From: Conexibacter stalactiti
Lineage (GTDB): Bacteria; Actinomycetota; Thermoleophilia; Solirubrobacterales; Solirubrobacteraceae
Assembly: GCF_035967765.1 (NCBI RefSeq)
Contig: NZ_JAYWIT010000011.1
Reading direction: 5' to 3' (one strand)
DNA: 64,000 bases
The position numbers were made by a program, and so were the translations under genes. Shown one piece after another: positions 43,399 through 50,563 of this stretch (the stretch's first letter is position 1; every line of letters begins with the position of its first letter). Under the pieces are notes generated by a model, which searched no databases, had not been told where the DNA came from, and saw nothing but the letters and a program-made list of their open reading frames with translations.

Positions 43399-44235
43399 AT
43401 GGATCTGTGGCACGCGATCGTCCTCGGCGCCGTCGAGGGCGTCACCGAGTTCCTGCCGATCTCGAGCACGGGCCACCTCACGATCCTCGAGTCGGCGTTC
43501 GGCTACAGACTCGACGATCCGGACATCACCGCCTTCACGGCGATCATCCAGGTCGGCGCCGTGCTCGCCACGATCCTCTACCTGCGCAACGACATCAAGC
43601 GGATCCTGGCCGCCTTCTTCCGCGGTCTCGCGAAGCCCGAGCAGCGTGCGACGCTCGACTTCCGCTTCGCGATCGCGGTGCTGCTCGGCTCGATCCCGAT
43701 CGGGATCGTCGGACTGCTGTTCAAGGACGAGATCGAGACGACGCTGCGCAGCCTCTGGTTCGTCGGCTCGGCGTTGATCCTGTGGAGCTTCGTGATGTTC
43801 TGGGCCGACCTCAACGCGACGCAGGAACGCGGCGAGCGCGACGTGACCTGGAGAGACACGCTGATCATCGGCATCACGCAGTGCCTGGCGCTGATCCCCG
43901 GCGTCTCGCGCTCGGGCGCGACGATGTCGGCCGGCCTGCTGCGCGGGCTCGACCGCGTCACCGTCACCCGCCTGTCGTTCTTCCTCTCGATCCCCGCGCT
44001 CAGCGCCGCCGGCCTGCTGCAGGCGGTGACCGAGTTCGACAACATCTCCAACGGCGTCGGCTGGGGCCCGACGATCGTCGCGACCGTCGTCAGCTTCGTC
44101 GTCGCCTGGTTCGCCGTCTCGTGGCTGCTGAAGTTCATCGCCGGCCACACGTACGCGATATTCATCGTCTACCGCGTCGTGCTCGGCACGCTGATCCTGC
44201 TGCTCGTCGCCACCGGGGTGCTGTCGGCGACGTAG
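43399..44235 (+). CDS. uppP: Undecaprenyl-diphosphatase UppP/BacA
   Basis: The 278-residue membrane protein contains the two diagnostic motifs 'VEGVTEFLPISSTGHLTI' and 'LIPGVSRSGATMSAGLLRGLDR'. These supply the Glu, Ser, His and Arg residues used to dephosphorylate undecaprenyl pyrophosphate during carrier recycling for peptidoglycan synthesis. Overexpression of this family gives bacitracin resistance. Length and helix pattern are full-size. It starts at ATG 43399 and is followed 9 nt later by the DJ-1/PfpI gene. Confidence 0.96.
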   Translation: MDLWHAIVLGAVEGVTEFLPISSTGHLTILESAFGYRLDDPDITAFTAIIQVGAVLATILYLRNDIKRILAAFFRGLAKPEQRATLDFRFAIAVLLGSIPIGIVGLLFKDEIETTLRSLWFVGSALILWSFVMFWADLNATQERGERDVTWRDTLIIGITQCLALIPGVSRSGATMSAGLLRGLDRVTVTRLSFFLSIPALSAAGLLQAVTEFDNISNGVGWGPTIVATVVSFVVAWFAVSWLLKFIAGHTYAIFIVYRVVLGTLILLLVATGVLSAT

Positions 44236-44244
44236 GATCGGGCG

Positions 44245-44874
44245 ATGCAGATCGCCATCGTCGTCTACGACCGCCTCACCGCGCTCGACGCGATCGGGCC
44301 CTACGAAGTGCTCAGCCGCCTGCCCGATGTCGAGCTGATCTTCGTCGGAGCTGCCAAGGGGGAGCAGCGGACTGACACCGGCCGCCTCGGCTTGATCGCG
44401 GATCGCACGCTCGCGGAGGTGCCCGCGCCCGACGTGGTGGTGGTGCCCGGCGGGCCGGGTCAGACGGCGCTGATGGAGGACGCCGAGCTGCTGGCGTGGC
44501 TGCGCGCCGCCGACGCGACCAGCGCGTGGACGACCTCGGTCTGCACGGGCTCGCTGCTGCTCGCCGCCGCCGGCCTGCTCGACGGCCGCCGCGCCACCAC
44601 GCACTGGCTCGCGGTCGACGAGCTGGCGCGGTTCGGCGCGACGCCGGTGCGTGAGCGGGTCGTCGAGGACGGCAAGTACGTCACCGCCGCCGGCGTCTCA
44701 GCCGGGATCGACATGGCGCTGACGCTCGCCGGCCGGATCGCCGGCGACGAGGTCGCGCAGCTGATCCAGCTGGGGATCGAGTACGACCCGCGGCCGCCGT
44801 ACGGCGCCGGCTCGCCCGCGACCGCGTCGGCGCAGGCGGTCGAGACGCTGCGCTCGCTCAGCCGCTTCTCGTAG
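44245..44874 (+). CDS. DJ-1/PfpI family protein (isonitrile hydratase-like)
   Basis: The 209-residue protein has the DJ-1 fold: 'QIAIVVYDRLTALDAIGPYEVLSRLPDVELIFVG', 'PDVVVVPGGPGQTALM' and the nucleophile elbow 'WTTSVCTGSLLLAAAGLLDGRRATTHW' with Cys at about residue 100 and a nearby His. 'AGVSAGIDMALTLAGRIAGDEVAQLIQLGIEYDPRPP' is characteristic of isonitrile hydratase-like members. The reaction (isonitrile to N-substituted formamide) is known for one branch only; here it is a suggestion. The gene overlaps the convergent SnoaL-like gene by 17 nt. Confidence 0.88.
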   Translation: MQIAIVVYDRLTALDAIGPYEVLSRLPDVELIFVGAAKGEQRTDTGRLGLIADRTLAEVPAPDVVVVPGGPGQTALMEDAELLAWLRAADATSAWTTSVCTGSLLLAAAGLLDGRRATTHWLAVDELARFGATPVRERVVEDGKYVTAAGVSAGIDMALTLAGRIAGDEVAQLIQLGIEYDPRPPYGAGSPATASAQAVETLRSLSRFS

Positions 44875-45337
44875 CCAGCCAGGCGTCGAGCGCGAGGCTT
44901 CTCTCGGTGTCCTCGTAGACCTCGTACTCGCGCAGCAGCCCCCACGCGATCCGGCCCCAGATCACCGCGCGGTTCTCGTAGACGCGCGTGCCGTCGGGCG
45001 TGGTCAGGTGGTCGCTGCAGCGGATGCAGACGGTCGTGTTCCACGGCGGTCCCTTGACCACGACCTCGTCGGCATGCAGCTGCAGGCCGATGTCGACGAA
45101 CTGCCGCAGCCAGCCGCGCAGCTCCTCCTTGGAGGTCAGCTCGCATGCCCACGAGCTGGTGCCGGGGAAGCGGAAGCGGACGTCCTGCGCGTCGAAGCGC
45201 AGCAGCGGCTCGGGGTCGCCGGCGCGCAGGCGGCGGAGGTTGTACTGCAATGCCAGCTCCAGCACGCGCGGATAGGCGAGCGCGGCGGCACCGCTGGCGG
45301 CGGCGGCCCACGCCGCGGCCCTAGGCAGCCGCGACAT
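44858..45337 (-). CDS. SnoaL/NTF2-like protein with N-terminal hydrophobic segment
   Basis: The 159-residue protein starts with an Ala-rich helix (RAAAWAAAASGAAALAY), then an NTF2-like domain ('LELALQYNLRRLRAGDPEPLLRFDAQDVRFRFPGTSSWA', 'SKEELRGWLRQFVDIGLQLHADEVVVKGPPWNTTVCIRCSDHL'). Its start overlaps the hydrolase stop by 17 nt, so it is co-expressed with the Asp-nucleophile hydrolase encoded upstream. It could act on the same metabolite; evidence is only positional. Confidence 0.8.
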   Translation of the reverse strand: MSRLPRAAAWAAAASGAAALAYPRVLELALQYNLRRLRAGDPEPLLRFDAQDVRFRFPGTSSWACELTSKEELRGWLRQFVDIGLQLHADEVVVKGPPWNTTVCIRCSDHLTTPDGTRVYENRAVIWGRIAWGLLREYEVYEDTERSLALDAWLATRSG

Positions 45338-46235
45338 CGGCGTGCGCCGTCGTGGTGGCGAGGAAGTCGCGCAGGTGGCGCAGCAGCAGCTCCGGCTGGT
45401 CCTCGGAGACGAGCGTGTAGCTGCCCGGGATCTCGACGAGGCGGCCCTGCGGCAGCAGCTCGGCGAGGCGGCGGCCGTGGTCGCGCGGCATCAGCCGGTC
45501 CTCGGGCGCCCACGCGACGAGCGCAGGGCGGTCGAACTCACGCAGCCGCTCGGTCGCGGCGGTCGTCCACGCTCTGTCGAGCGGGCCGCCGGCGTACTTG
45601 GCGAGGTCGCGGCGGATCTCGCGGCTGCCGAGCACCGGCGCGAACCAGCGGTCGCTGACGGCGTGCGGGACAGGGTGCTTGCTCATCCAGCCGAACAGCA
45701 GCGGGAAGCGCCGCAGCGCGCGGAATCTGAGCGGCTGCAGCGCCAGCTTGACGCCGGTCGGCCCGGCGCGGCCGGCGAGCGCGGCGAGGCGGCCGGGGAT
45801 GCCCGGCGGGAAGTTGTCGAACGCCTCGCTCGGCGTGATCACGAGCCGGCCGACGCGTTCGGCGCAGCCGAGGTCGACGAGCAGCAGCGCGCCGCCCCAG
45901 TCGTTGGAGACGAGCACCACGTCGCGCAGGTCGAGCGCTTCGAGGAACTCGGCGACGAGCCGCGCCATCGCCGGCAGCGACAGGTCGGCGCCGGGTTCCA
46001 TCGGGATGCGGTGGCCGCCGAGCGGCAGCGTCGGGCAGATCACACGGGCGCGCTCGGCCAGCCCGGGCGCGACCTTGCGCCAGACGGTGGAGTCCATCAG
46101 CAGGCCGTGCAGGAGGACGACCGTGGGGCGGTCGGCCGTCGCGCCGTCCGCGCCCGCGGCTGCTCCGCCCGCGGCCCCGGGCTCCCCGCTGTCCTCGTAC
46201 TCGATCGTCCCTGCGGTCAGCCGGATCTCGGGCAT
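45321..46235 (-). CDS. Alpha/beta hydrolase with Asp nucleophile, second paralogue
   Basis: The 304-residue protein resembles the one at 26982-27824: 'VVLLHGLLMDSTVWRKV', elbow 'VVLVSNDWGGALLLVDLGCAERVGRLVITPSEAFDNFPPGIPG' (Asp nucleophile), cap, and acid in 'ALVAWAPEDRLMPRDHG'. An Ala/Gly-rich insertion near residue 20 separates the first strands. Epoxide hydrolase or dehalogenase-like chemistry is expected; the substrate is unknown. It is divergent from an LmrA-type TetR gene across an inverted repeat at 46260-46277. Confidence 0.85.
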   Translation of the reverse strand: MPEIRLTAGTIEYEDSGEPGAAGGAAAGADGATADRPTVVLLHGLLMDSTVWRKVAPGLAERARVICPTLPLGGHRIPMEPGADLSLPAMARLVAEFLEALDLRDVVLVSNDWGGALLLVDLGCAERVGRLVITPSEAFDNFPPGIPGRLAALAGRAGPTGVKLALQPLRFRALRRFPLLFGWMSKHPVPHAVSDRWFAPVLGSREIRRDLAKYAGGPLDRAWTTAATERLREFDRPALVAWAPEDRLMPRDHGRRLAELLPQGRLVEIPGSYTLVSEDQPELLLRHLRDFLATTTAHADVAAA

Positions 46236-46259
46236 CGCCTCTCCGCTCGCTGGATCACA

Positions 46260-46277
46260 CTAGATAGATCGCTCTAG
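46260..46277. promoter_or_regulatory. Operator between hydrolase and LmrA-type TetR genes
   Basis: CTAGA (46260-46264) and TCTAG (46273-46277) form an inverted repeat with an 8-nt spacer, 25 bp before the hydrolase start. The TAGA/TCTA halves resemble LmrA/YxaF boxes and the operators at 33550 and 33583. Confidence 0.5.
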
Positions 46278-46334
46278 CGGCAGGCTAGCTATGCTGCTCG
46301 CCGGACGCAACCGCCGACGTACGAGGGCCGATCG

Positions 46335-46919
46335 ATGTCGAGCACGCCGACCACCAAGGAGCGCATCGTCATCGCGAGCGCCGAGCTGTTCCGCCGCCAG
46401 GGCTACACCGGCACCGGCGTCAAGCAGATCGTCGCCGCCGCGCAGGCGCCGTTCGGCTCGCTGTACCACCACTTCCCGGGCGGCAAGGAGCAGCTCGGCG
46501 AGCAGGTGATCCGCATCGCGGGCGGCATGTACGGCGAGCTGGTCTCCGCCGTCTTCGACCCCGCGCCGGACGTCGTCACCGGCACCGAGCAGGTCTTCAC
46601 GCTCGCCGCCCAGCATCTCGCCGAGAGCGACTACGCCGACGCCTGCCCGATCGCCACGATCGCGCTCGAGATCGCCTCCAGCTCGGAGCCGATGCGGATC
46701 GCGACCGCCGAGGTGTTCGAGGGTTGGCTGGAGAAGCTCGCCAGCCGTTTCACCGCCGCCGGCATCGACCCCGCGACCGCCCGGACGCTCGCGCTGACGA
46801 CGCTCTCACTGCTGGAAGGCGCCTTCGTCCTCTGCCGCGCCGCCCGCACCACCGAGGCCCTGCTCGCCGCCGGTACACAGGCAGCCGCGGCGGTCAGAGC
46901 AGCGCTGCCGGAGGCATAG
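46335..46919 (+). CDS. TetR-family regulator of the LmrA/YxaF subgroup
   Basis: The 194-residue protein has an HTH ('TKERIVIASAELFRRQGYTGTGVKQIVAAAQAPFGSLYHHFPGGKEQLGEQVI') with the subgroup motif GSLYHHFPGGK. The C-terminal domain contains 'YADACPIATIALEIASSSEPMRIATAEVFEGW' and 'TLSLLEGAFVLCRAARTTEALLAAG'. It shares the same layout as the regulator at 33642. It likely represses the divergent hydrolase/SnoaL-like operon. Confidence 0.92.
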   Translation: MSSTPTTKERIVIASAELFRRQGYTGTGVKQIVAAAQAPFGSLYHHFPGGKEQLGEQVIRIAGGMYGELVSAVFDPAPDVVTGTEQVFTLAAQHLAESDYADACPIATIALEIASSSEPMRIATAEVFEGWLEKLASRFTAAGIDPATARTLALTTLSLLEGAFVLCRAARTTEALLAAGTQAAAAVRAALPEA

Positions 46920-46929
46920 TCACAGGTCC

Positions 46930-46957
46930 TTGTTTCATGTTGTGAAACATGAAACAA
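46930..46957. promoter_or_regulatory. 28-bp operator of the winged-helix/nucleotidyltransferase module
   Basis: TTGTTTCATGTT (46930-46941) and AACATGAAACAA (46946-46957) are perfect inverted copies around GTGA. The AT-rich palindrome contrasts with the surrounding GC-rich DNA. It overlaps the predicted promoter of the wHTH gene, so autoregulation by that protein is likely. Confidence 0.8.
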
Positions 46958-46969
46958 ACAGACTAGAGT
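46940..46969 (+). promoter_or_regulatory. Promoter of the wHTH/nucleotidyltransferase pair, probably leaderless
   Basis: TTGTGA (46940-46945), an 18-nt spacer and TAGAGT (46964-46969) place the transcription start at about 46976, the ATG itself. There is no ribosome binding site, consistent with leaderless translation. The palindrome right arm occupies the spacer. Confidence 0.5.
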
Positions 46970-46975
46970 CTCTGC

Positions 46976-47479
46976 ATGCTCAAAGGGCAGGACATCGTCG
47001 TGCTGCTCGCACTCGCTGGGCGCCCTCCGGTGACGATGCGCGAGACCGCTGCGCGGATAGCGTTCGATCCGGCTGGTGTCACGCGGTCACTTCGCCGTCT
47101 GACCGAGGCGGGGCTGTACTCGCGTGAGCGCGACGCAGTCCTGCTGCCGCAGGCGGAGGAGTTCCTGGTGCACGGCCTGCGCTACGTCTTCCCGGCGCGG
47201 ATGGCTGGCGAGTCGCGCGGCTTGGCGACAGCCTGGGCGGCGCCGCCGTTGGATGGTGAGTTCGGTGAGACCGCGTCCCTGCCGCCCGTCTGGATGCACC
47301 CGGAAGGCACGGTTCGCGGGATCGCGCTCGAACCGCTGCACGAGATCGTTCCGGCCGCTGCGCTCGCCGACGCGAGGACATGGCGGTTGCTTGCTCTGGT
47401 CGATGCCTTTCGAGTTGGAGATGCGCGCGTTCGCGGCGTCGCCAGGGGCCACCTGCACGACGAGTTGCGCAGAGGATGA
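46976..47479 (+). CDS. Winged-helix regulator/antitoxin-like protein paired with a nucleotidyltransferase
   Basis: The 167-residue protein has an N-terminal winged helix (about 5-60: 'DIVVLLALAGRPPVTMRETAARIAFDPAGVTRSLRRLTEAGLYSRERDAVLL', MarR/ArsR-like). A conserved C-terminal region follows ('VFPARMAGESRGLATAWAAPPLDGE', 'PVWMHPEGTVRGIALEPLHEIVPAAAL', 'WRLLALVDAFRVGDARVRGVARGHL'). It overlaps the nucleotidyltransferase start by ATGA. The organisation parallels AbiE-type modules, where the winged-helix protein represses the operon and counteracts the nucleotidyltransferase. No AGA codons are used, and ATA, CTT and TCA occur, unlike most neighbours. Confidence 0.8.
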   Translation: MLKGQDIVVLLALAGRPPVTMRETAARIAFDPAGVTRSLRRLTEAGLYSRERDAVLLPQAEEFLVHGLRYVFPARMAGESRGLATAWAAPPLDGEFGETASLPPVWMHPEGTVRGIALEPLHEIVPAAALADARTWRLLALVDAFRVGDARVRGVARGHLHDELRRG

Positions 47480-48171
47480 GCGTCGAGCTGGTGGAGCGCG
47501 GCGCGCGGGCGCTTGGGCCGCTGGTCTCCGAGGTGGTGTTCCTCGGCGGCGCGACGCTCGCACTCTGGATCGACGACCCGGCCGCGCCTCCCCCGCGAGC
47601 GACGAAGGACGTCGACGTCGTGGTGGAGGTCGTGTCCCGCCCAGCGCTGCACGCGTTTGAACGGCGGATGCGGGACGTGGGATTTCGCGAGGATCGAGAC
47701 GATGGCATCATCTGCCGCTGGCGGCATCGCGCTGACCATGAGCTGATCCTCGACGCGATGCCGGCGGATCCCTCACTGCTCGGGTTCGGCGGCCGTTGGC
47801 AGCAGGCAGCGCTGCCGTTCGCGGTGCGACGGGAGCTGCCAAGCGGCATCGAGATCCGTGCGGTCTCCTCGCCGTTCCTCGTCGCCACGAAGCTCGAGGC
47901 ATTCGAGGATCGCGGCGCCGCTGACATGCTTGGGAGCCGCGATCTCGACGATGTCGTCTCGCTGTTCGACGGGCGGCCGCGTCTCGTGGAGGAGATCGAG
48001 CGCGCGCCCGCGGATGTCCGCTCCTATCTCGGCGCGCGCTGTCGGAGCCTCGTCGAGGACGGCGACTTTCGTGACGCCGTGTTCGGGCTCGTACGACCCG
48101 ATCGCGCGAGCCAGGCGCGCGTCGAGACTGTGATCATCCCGCGTCTCAAGCGGGTCGCCGGCCGCGCTTGA
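47476..48171 (+). CDS. AbiEii/DUF6036-like nucleotidyltransferase
   Basis: The 231-residue protein has the minimal nucleotidyltransferase core: 'EVVFLGGATLALWIDDPAAPPPRATKDVDVVVEV', with the GG loop and the metal-binding DVD, then 'DLLIL'-type strand 'HELILDAMPAD'. 'SSPFLVATKLEAFEDRGAADMLGSRDLDDVVSLFDGR' is a typical downstream block of AbiEii/DUF6036 proteins. It is translationally coupled to the upstream winged-helix gene. A toxin-like nucleotidyl transfer to RNA or protein is plausible but not shown. It has no AGA codon among its Arg codons. Its stop overlaps the palindrome upstream of soxR. Confidence 0.82.
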   Translation: MSVELVERGARALGPLVSEVVFLGGATLALWIDDPAAPPPRATKDVDVVVEVVSRPALHAFERRMRDVGFREDRDDGIICRWRHRADHELILDAMPADPSLLGFGGRWQQAALPFAVRRELPSGIEIRAVSSPFLVATKLEAFEDRGAADMLGSRDLDDVVSLFDGRPRLVEEIERAPADVRSYLGARCRSLVEDGDFRDAVFGLVRPDRASQARVETVIIPRLKRVAGRA

Positions 48172-48193
48172 CTTCAACCGCACTTGAAGTCAA
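48168..48193. promoter_or_regulatory. Perfect inverted repeat upstream of soxR (probable SoxR/MerR site)
   Basis: TTGACTTCAA (48168-48177) and TTGAAGTCAA (48184-48193) are exact inverted copies with a 6-nt spacer. The left arm includes a consensus-like -35 TTGACT and covers the stop codon of the nucleotidyltransferase gene. MerR-type regulators bind such dyads between -35 and -10. SoxR autoregulation is likely. Confidence 0.7.
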
Positions 48194-48219
48194 GGCCGGT
48201 TTCTGCTGAGCTGGTCGGC

Positions 48220-48666
48220 ATGTCGGAGACGCTCACGATCGGCGAGGTCGCCGAGCGCAGCGGGGTCGCGACCTCGGCGCTGCGCTACTACGAGGAGCGC
48301 GGGCTGATCCGCGCCGAACGCAACTCCTCCGGGCACCGTCGCTATGGGCGGCCGGTGATCCGCCGCGTCGCCTTCATCGTCTTCGCCCAGCGGGTCGGAC
48401 TGACGCTGGAGGAGATCGGCGAAGAGCTGCAGAAGCTGCCGGAGGACCGCGTGCCCAGACGGACCGACTGGGCCAAGCTGTCGTCGCGCTGGAGCGAGCG
48501 GATCGACGAGCGGATCGCCGAGCTGGAGCGGCTCAAGGAGGGCCTGACCGACTGCATCGGCTGCGGCTGCCTGTCGCTCGCCCGCTGCAAGCTCGCCAAC
48601 CCCGACGACCGCGTCGCGCGCTACGGGCCGGGACCGGTCGTCTGGACCGGCGGCACGGGAATGTGA
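48220..48666 (+). CDS. soxR: Redox-sensing transcriptional activator SoxR
   Basis: The 148-residue MerR-family protein has an HTH ('LTIGEVAERSGVATSALRYYEERGLIRAERNSSGHRRYGRPVIRRV'), a dimerisation helix and the [2Fe-2S] ligand motif CIGCGCLSLARC. This is exactly the C-x2-C-x-C-x5-C of SoxR. The cluster senses redox-active compounds or superoxide. ATG 48220 follows GCTGGTCGGC without a strong ribosome binding site. In actinobacteria SoxR commonly controls a small set of exporters and oxidoreductases; neighbours on either side could be targets. Confidence 0.95.
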   Translation: MSETLTIGEVAERSGVATSALRYYEERGLIRAERNSSGHRRYGRPVIRRVAFIVFAQRVGLTLEEIGEELQKLPEDRVPRRTDWAKLSSRWSERIDERIAELERLKEGLTDCIGCGCLSLARCKLANPDDRVARYGPGPVVWTGGTGM

Positions 48667-48669
48667 CGC

Positions 48670-49617
48670 TCAGCCGCCGGGGTGCGGCTCGGTCCAGCGG
48701 TCCAGCTCCGTGTCGGCGAACGAGGCGGGGTCCTCGAGCGGCTCCAGGTGCGTGAAGACGGTCGCGTGGCCGAGCTGCTCGCGCAGTGCCAGGTCGACCG
48801 CCTCGGCGAGATCGTGGCCGCGCTGGACCGACCAATCGCCCGGCACGAGCACGTGCGTCGAGACGAAGGCGCGGCTGCCGGCGCGGCGTGTGCGCAGCGC
48901 GTGGAACTGGACCTCGTCGGAGGCGAAGGTCCCCAGCACGTCGTTGATCTGTCTCAGCTCCGCGTCGGTCAGCGCGCGGTCGAGCAGCCCGTCGGCCGAC
49001 CTGCGCACCAGCCGCGTCCCCGTCAGCACGATGTTGATCGCCACGGCGATCGCGATCAGCGGGTCGAGCGGCTCCCAGCCGGTGACCGCGACCGCGATCA
49101 CGGCGATCACGACGCCGACCGACGTCCACACGTCCGTCATCAGGTGGCGGCCGTCGGCCTCCAGCGTCATCGAGCTGTACTCCCTGCCGGCATGGATCAG
49201 CCGCTGCCCGACGCCGAGGTTGACGAGCGAGGCGACGACCGAGATCGCGATGCCGATGCCGACGCTCTCGATCGCGGCCGGGTGCAGCAGCCGCTCGATC
49301 GCCGTGTAGGTGATCGTGACGGCGGCGAGCAGGATCAGCGCGCCCTCGACGCCGGCCGAGATGTAGTCGGCCTTCTCGTGGCCGTAGGTGTGCTCCTCGT
49401 CGGGTGGCCGCGTCGACCACTGCACGACGACGAGCGCGAACAGCGCCGCGACGAGGTTGACGACCGACTCGGCCGCGTCGGACAGCAGGCCGACCGAGCC
49501 GGTGACCGCCCATGCGCCGAACTTCAGTGCGATCGTGACGATCGCCGCGGCGATCGACAGGTAGACGAGCCGCAGCAGTCGGGCGCGTCGTTCAGCGTGT
49601 GTTGCCGGACCGACCAC
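48670..49617 (-). CDS. Cation diffusion facilitator (Zn2+/Cd2+/Fe2+-type exporter)
   Basis: The 315-residue protein has six predicted helices. The metal-binding residues appear in 'TGSVGLLSDAAESVVNLVAALFAL' (helix 2) and 'LEADGRHLMTDVWTSVGVVIAVI' (helix 5). The histidine-bearing loop 'RPPDEEHTYGHEKADYISAGVEGAL' and a C-terminal cytoplasmic domain ('LRTRRAGSRAFVSTHVLVPGDWSVQRGHDLAEAVDLALRE') follow the family pattern. It exports divalent metal in exchange for protons. It starts at GTG 49617; it converges with soxR, 3 nt apart. Confidence 0.92.
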   Translation of the reverse strand: MVGPATHAERRARLLRLVYLSIAAAIVTIALKFGAWAVTGSVGLLSDAAESVVNLVAALFALVVVQWSTRPPDEEHTYGHEKADYISAGVEGALILLAAVTITYTAIERLLHPAAIESVGIGIAISVVASLVNLGVGQRLIHAGREYSSMTLEADGRHLMTDVWTSVGVVIAVIAVAVTGWEPLDPLIAIAVAINIVLTGTRLVRRSADGLLDRALTDAELRQINDVLGTFASDEVQFHALRTRRAGSRAFVSTHVLVPGDWSVQRGHDLAEAVDLALREQLGHATVFTHLEPLEDPASFADTELDRWTEPHPGG

Positions 49618-49656
49618 GGACGGGGCAGTGTAGCCCCGTCCGGCGCAACGGCTCGG

Positions 49657-50505
49657 TCAGCGGCGGACGGCGCCCATCAGCCGCTCGACGACGTCGAAGT
49701 AGTGCACGGGCACCGAGCGCGTCAGCAGCGAGATCGCGGTCGCGTCGGGGCCGATCAGGATCCGGTCCTTGCCCTTCTCGATCCCGACGTGGATCGTCTT
49801 CGCCGCTTTCTCCGGCGACGTGCGCGCGATCTTGGCGAACTCGGCCGCCATCGCGGCGTGGTCGGTGCCGCCTCTGTCGTCGACGTGGAAGCGGGCGTTT
49901 CTGACGATGTTGGTGCGGATGCCGCCGGGGTGGATCGTCGTCGCGCGCACGCCGCTGCCCTTCAGCTCGTGGCGCAGCGACTCGGTGTAGCCGCGCACGG
50001 CGAACTTCGACGCGCAATAGGCGCTCTGCGTCGGGAAGCCCATCAGGCCGAAGACGCTGGAGACGTTCGCGACGACGCCGCTTCTCTGCTTCAGGAAGAT
50101 CGGCAGGAAGGCGCGCGTGCCGTGCACGACGCCCCAGAAGTTGACGTTCATGACCCATTCGTCGTCCTCGACGGCCGCCTCGGAGGCGGTCTGCGAGACG
50201 GTCACGCCGGCGTTGTTGACGACGAGGCCGATCGGTCTCGGCGCCCACTCCTGCACCGCCGCGGCGAACTGCAGCTGCGCCTGGCGGTCGCTGACGTCGA
50301 GCTTGCGCGCGAAGACAGGCCCGGAGATCGCCGCCGCGGTCTCCTCCAACCCCTCCTCGTTCCAGTCGCAGATCGCGACCGGGCTGCCGTGGGCGGCGAG
50401 CCGCTGGGCGAGCGCGCGCCCTATCCCGGATGCGGCTCCCGTGACGACCGCGGTGCGCCCGTCGAGCCCCGCCGCGGCGCCGTTGCCATTCGTTCGCTGT
50501 GCCAT
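49657..50505 (-). CDS. SDR-family NAD(P)-dependent oxidoreductase
   Basis: The 282-residue classical short-chain dehydrogenase shows the nucleotide-binding 'VVTGAASGIGRALAQRL', 'ICDWNEE', 'VNNAGVTVSQ', catalytic Ser in 'VANVSSVFGLMGFP', and Tyr/Lys in 'QSAYCASKFAVRGYTESL'. An acidic residue after beta-2 (CDWN) suggests NAD(H) preference. The C-terminal extension has a lid-like 'ISLLTRSVPVHYFDVVERLMG'. ATG 50505 lies inside an inverted repeat. It lies downstream of the DesT-like gene on the same strand and might participate in lipid metabolism. Confidence 0.9.
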   Translation of the reverse strand: MAQRTNGNGAAAGLDGRTAVVTGAASGIGRALAQRLAAHGSPVAICDWNEEGLEETAAAISGPVFARKLDVSDRQAQLQFAAAVQEWAPRPIGLVVNNAGVTVSQTASEAAVEDDEWVMNVNFWGVVHGTRAFLPIFLKQRSGVVANVSSVFGLMGFPTQSAYCASKFAVRGYTESLRHELKGSGVRATTIHPGGIRTNIVRNARFHVDDRGGTDHAAMAAEFAKIARTSPEKAAKTIHVGIEKGKDRILIGPDATAISLLTRSVPVHYFDVVERLMGAVRR

Positions 50506-50522
50506 GGTACGCCAAGGTACCA
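50505..50522. promoter_or_regulatory. Inverted repeat at the SDR start codon
   Basis: TGGTAC (50505-50510) and GTACCA (50517-50522) flank GCCAAG. The left arm includes part of the SDR ATG. The mRNA is likely leaderless, as no ribosome binding site is seen. The repeat may be an operator. Confidence 0.4.
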
Positions 50523-50563
50523 GCGGGCGGCCGGCGAGGCGCCGGGTGCCGAGCGTGGCGCGC

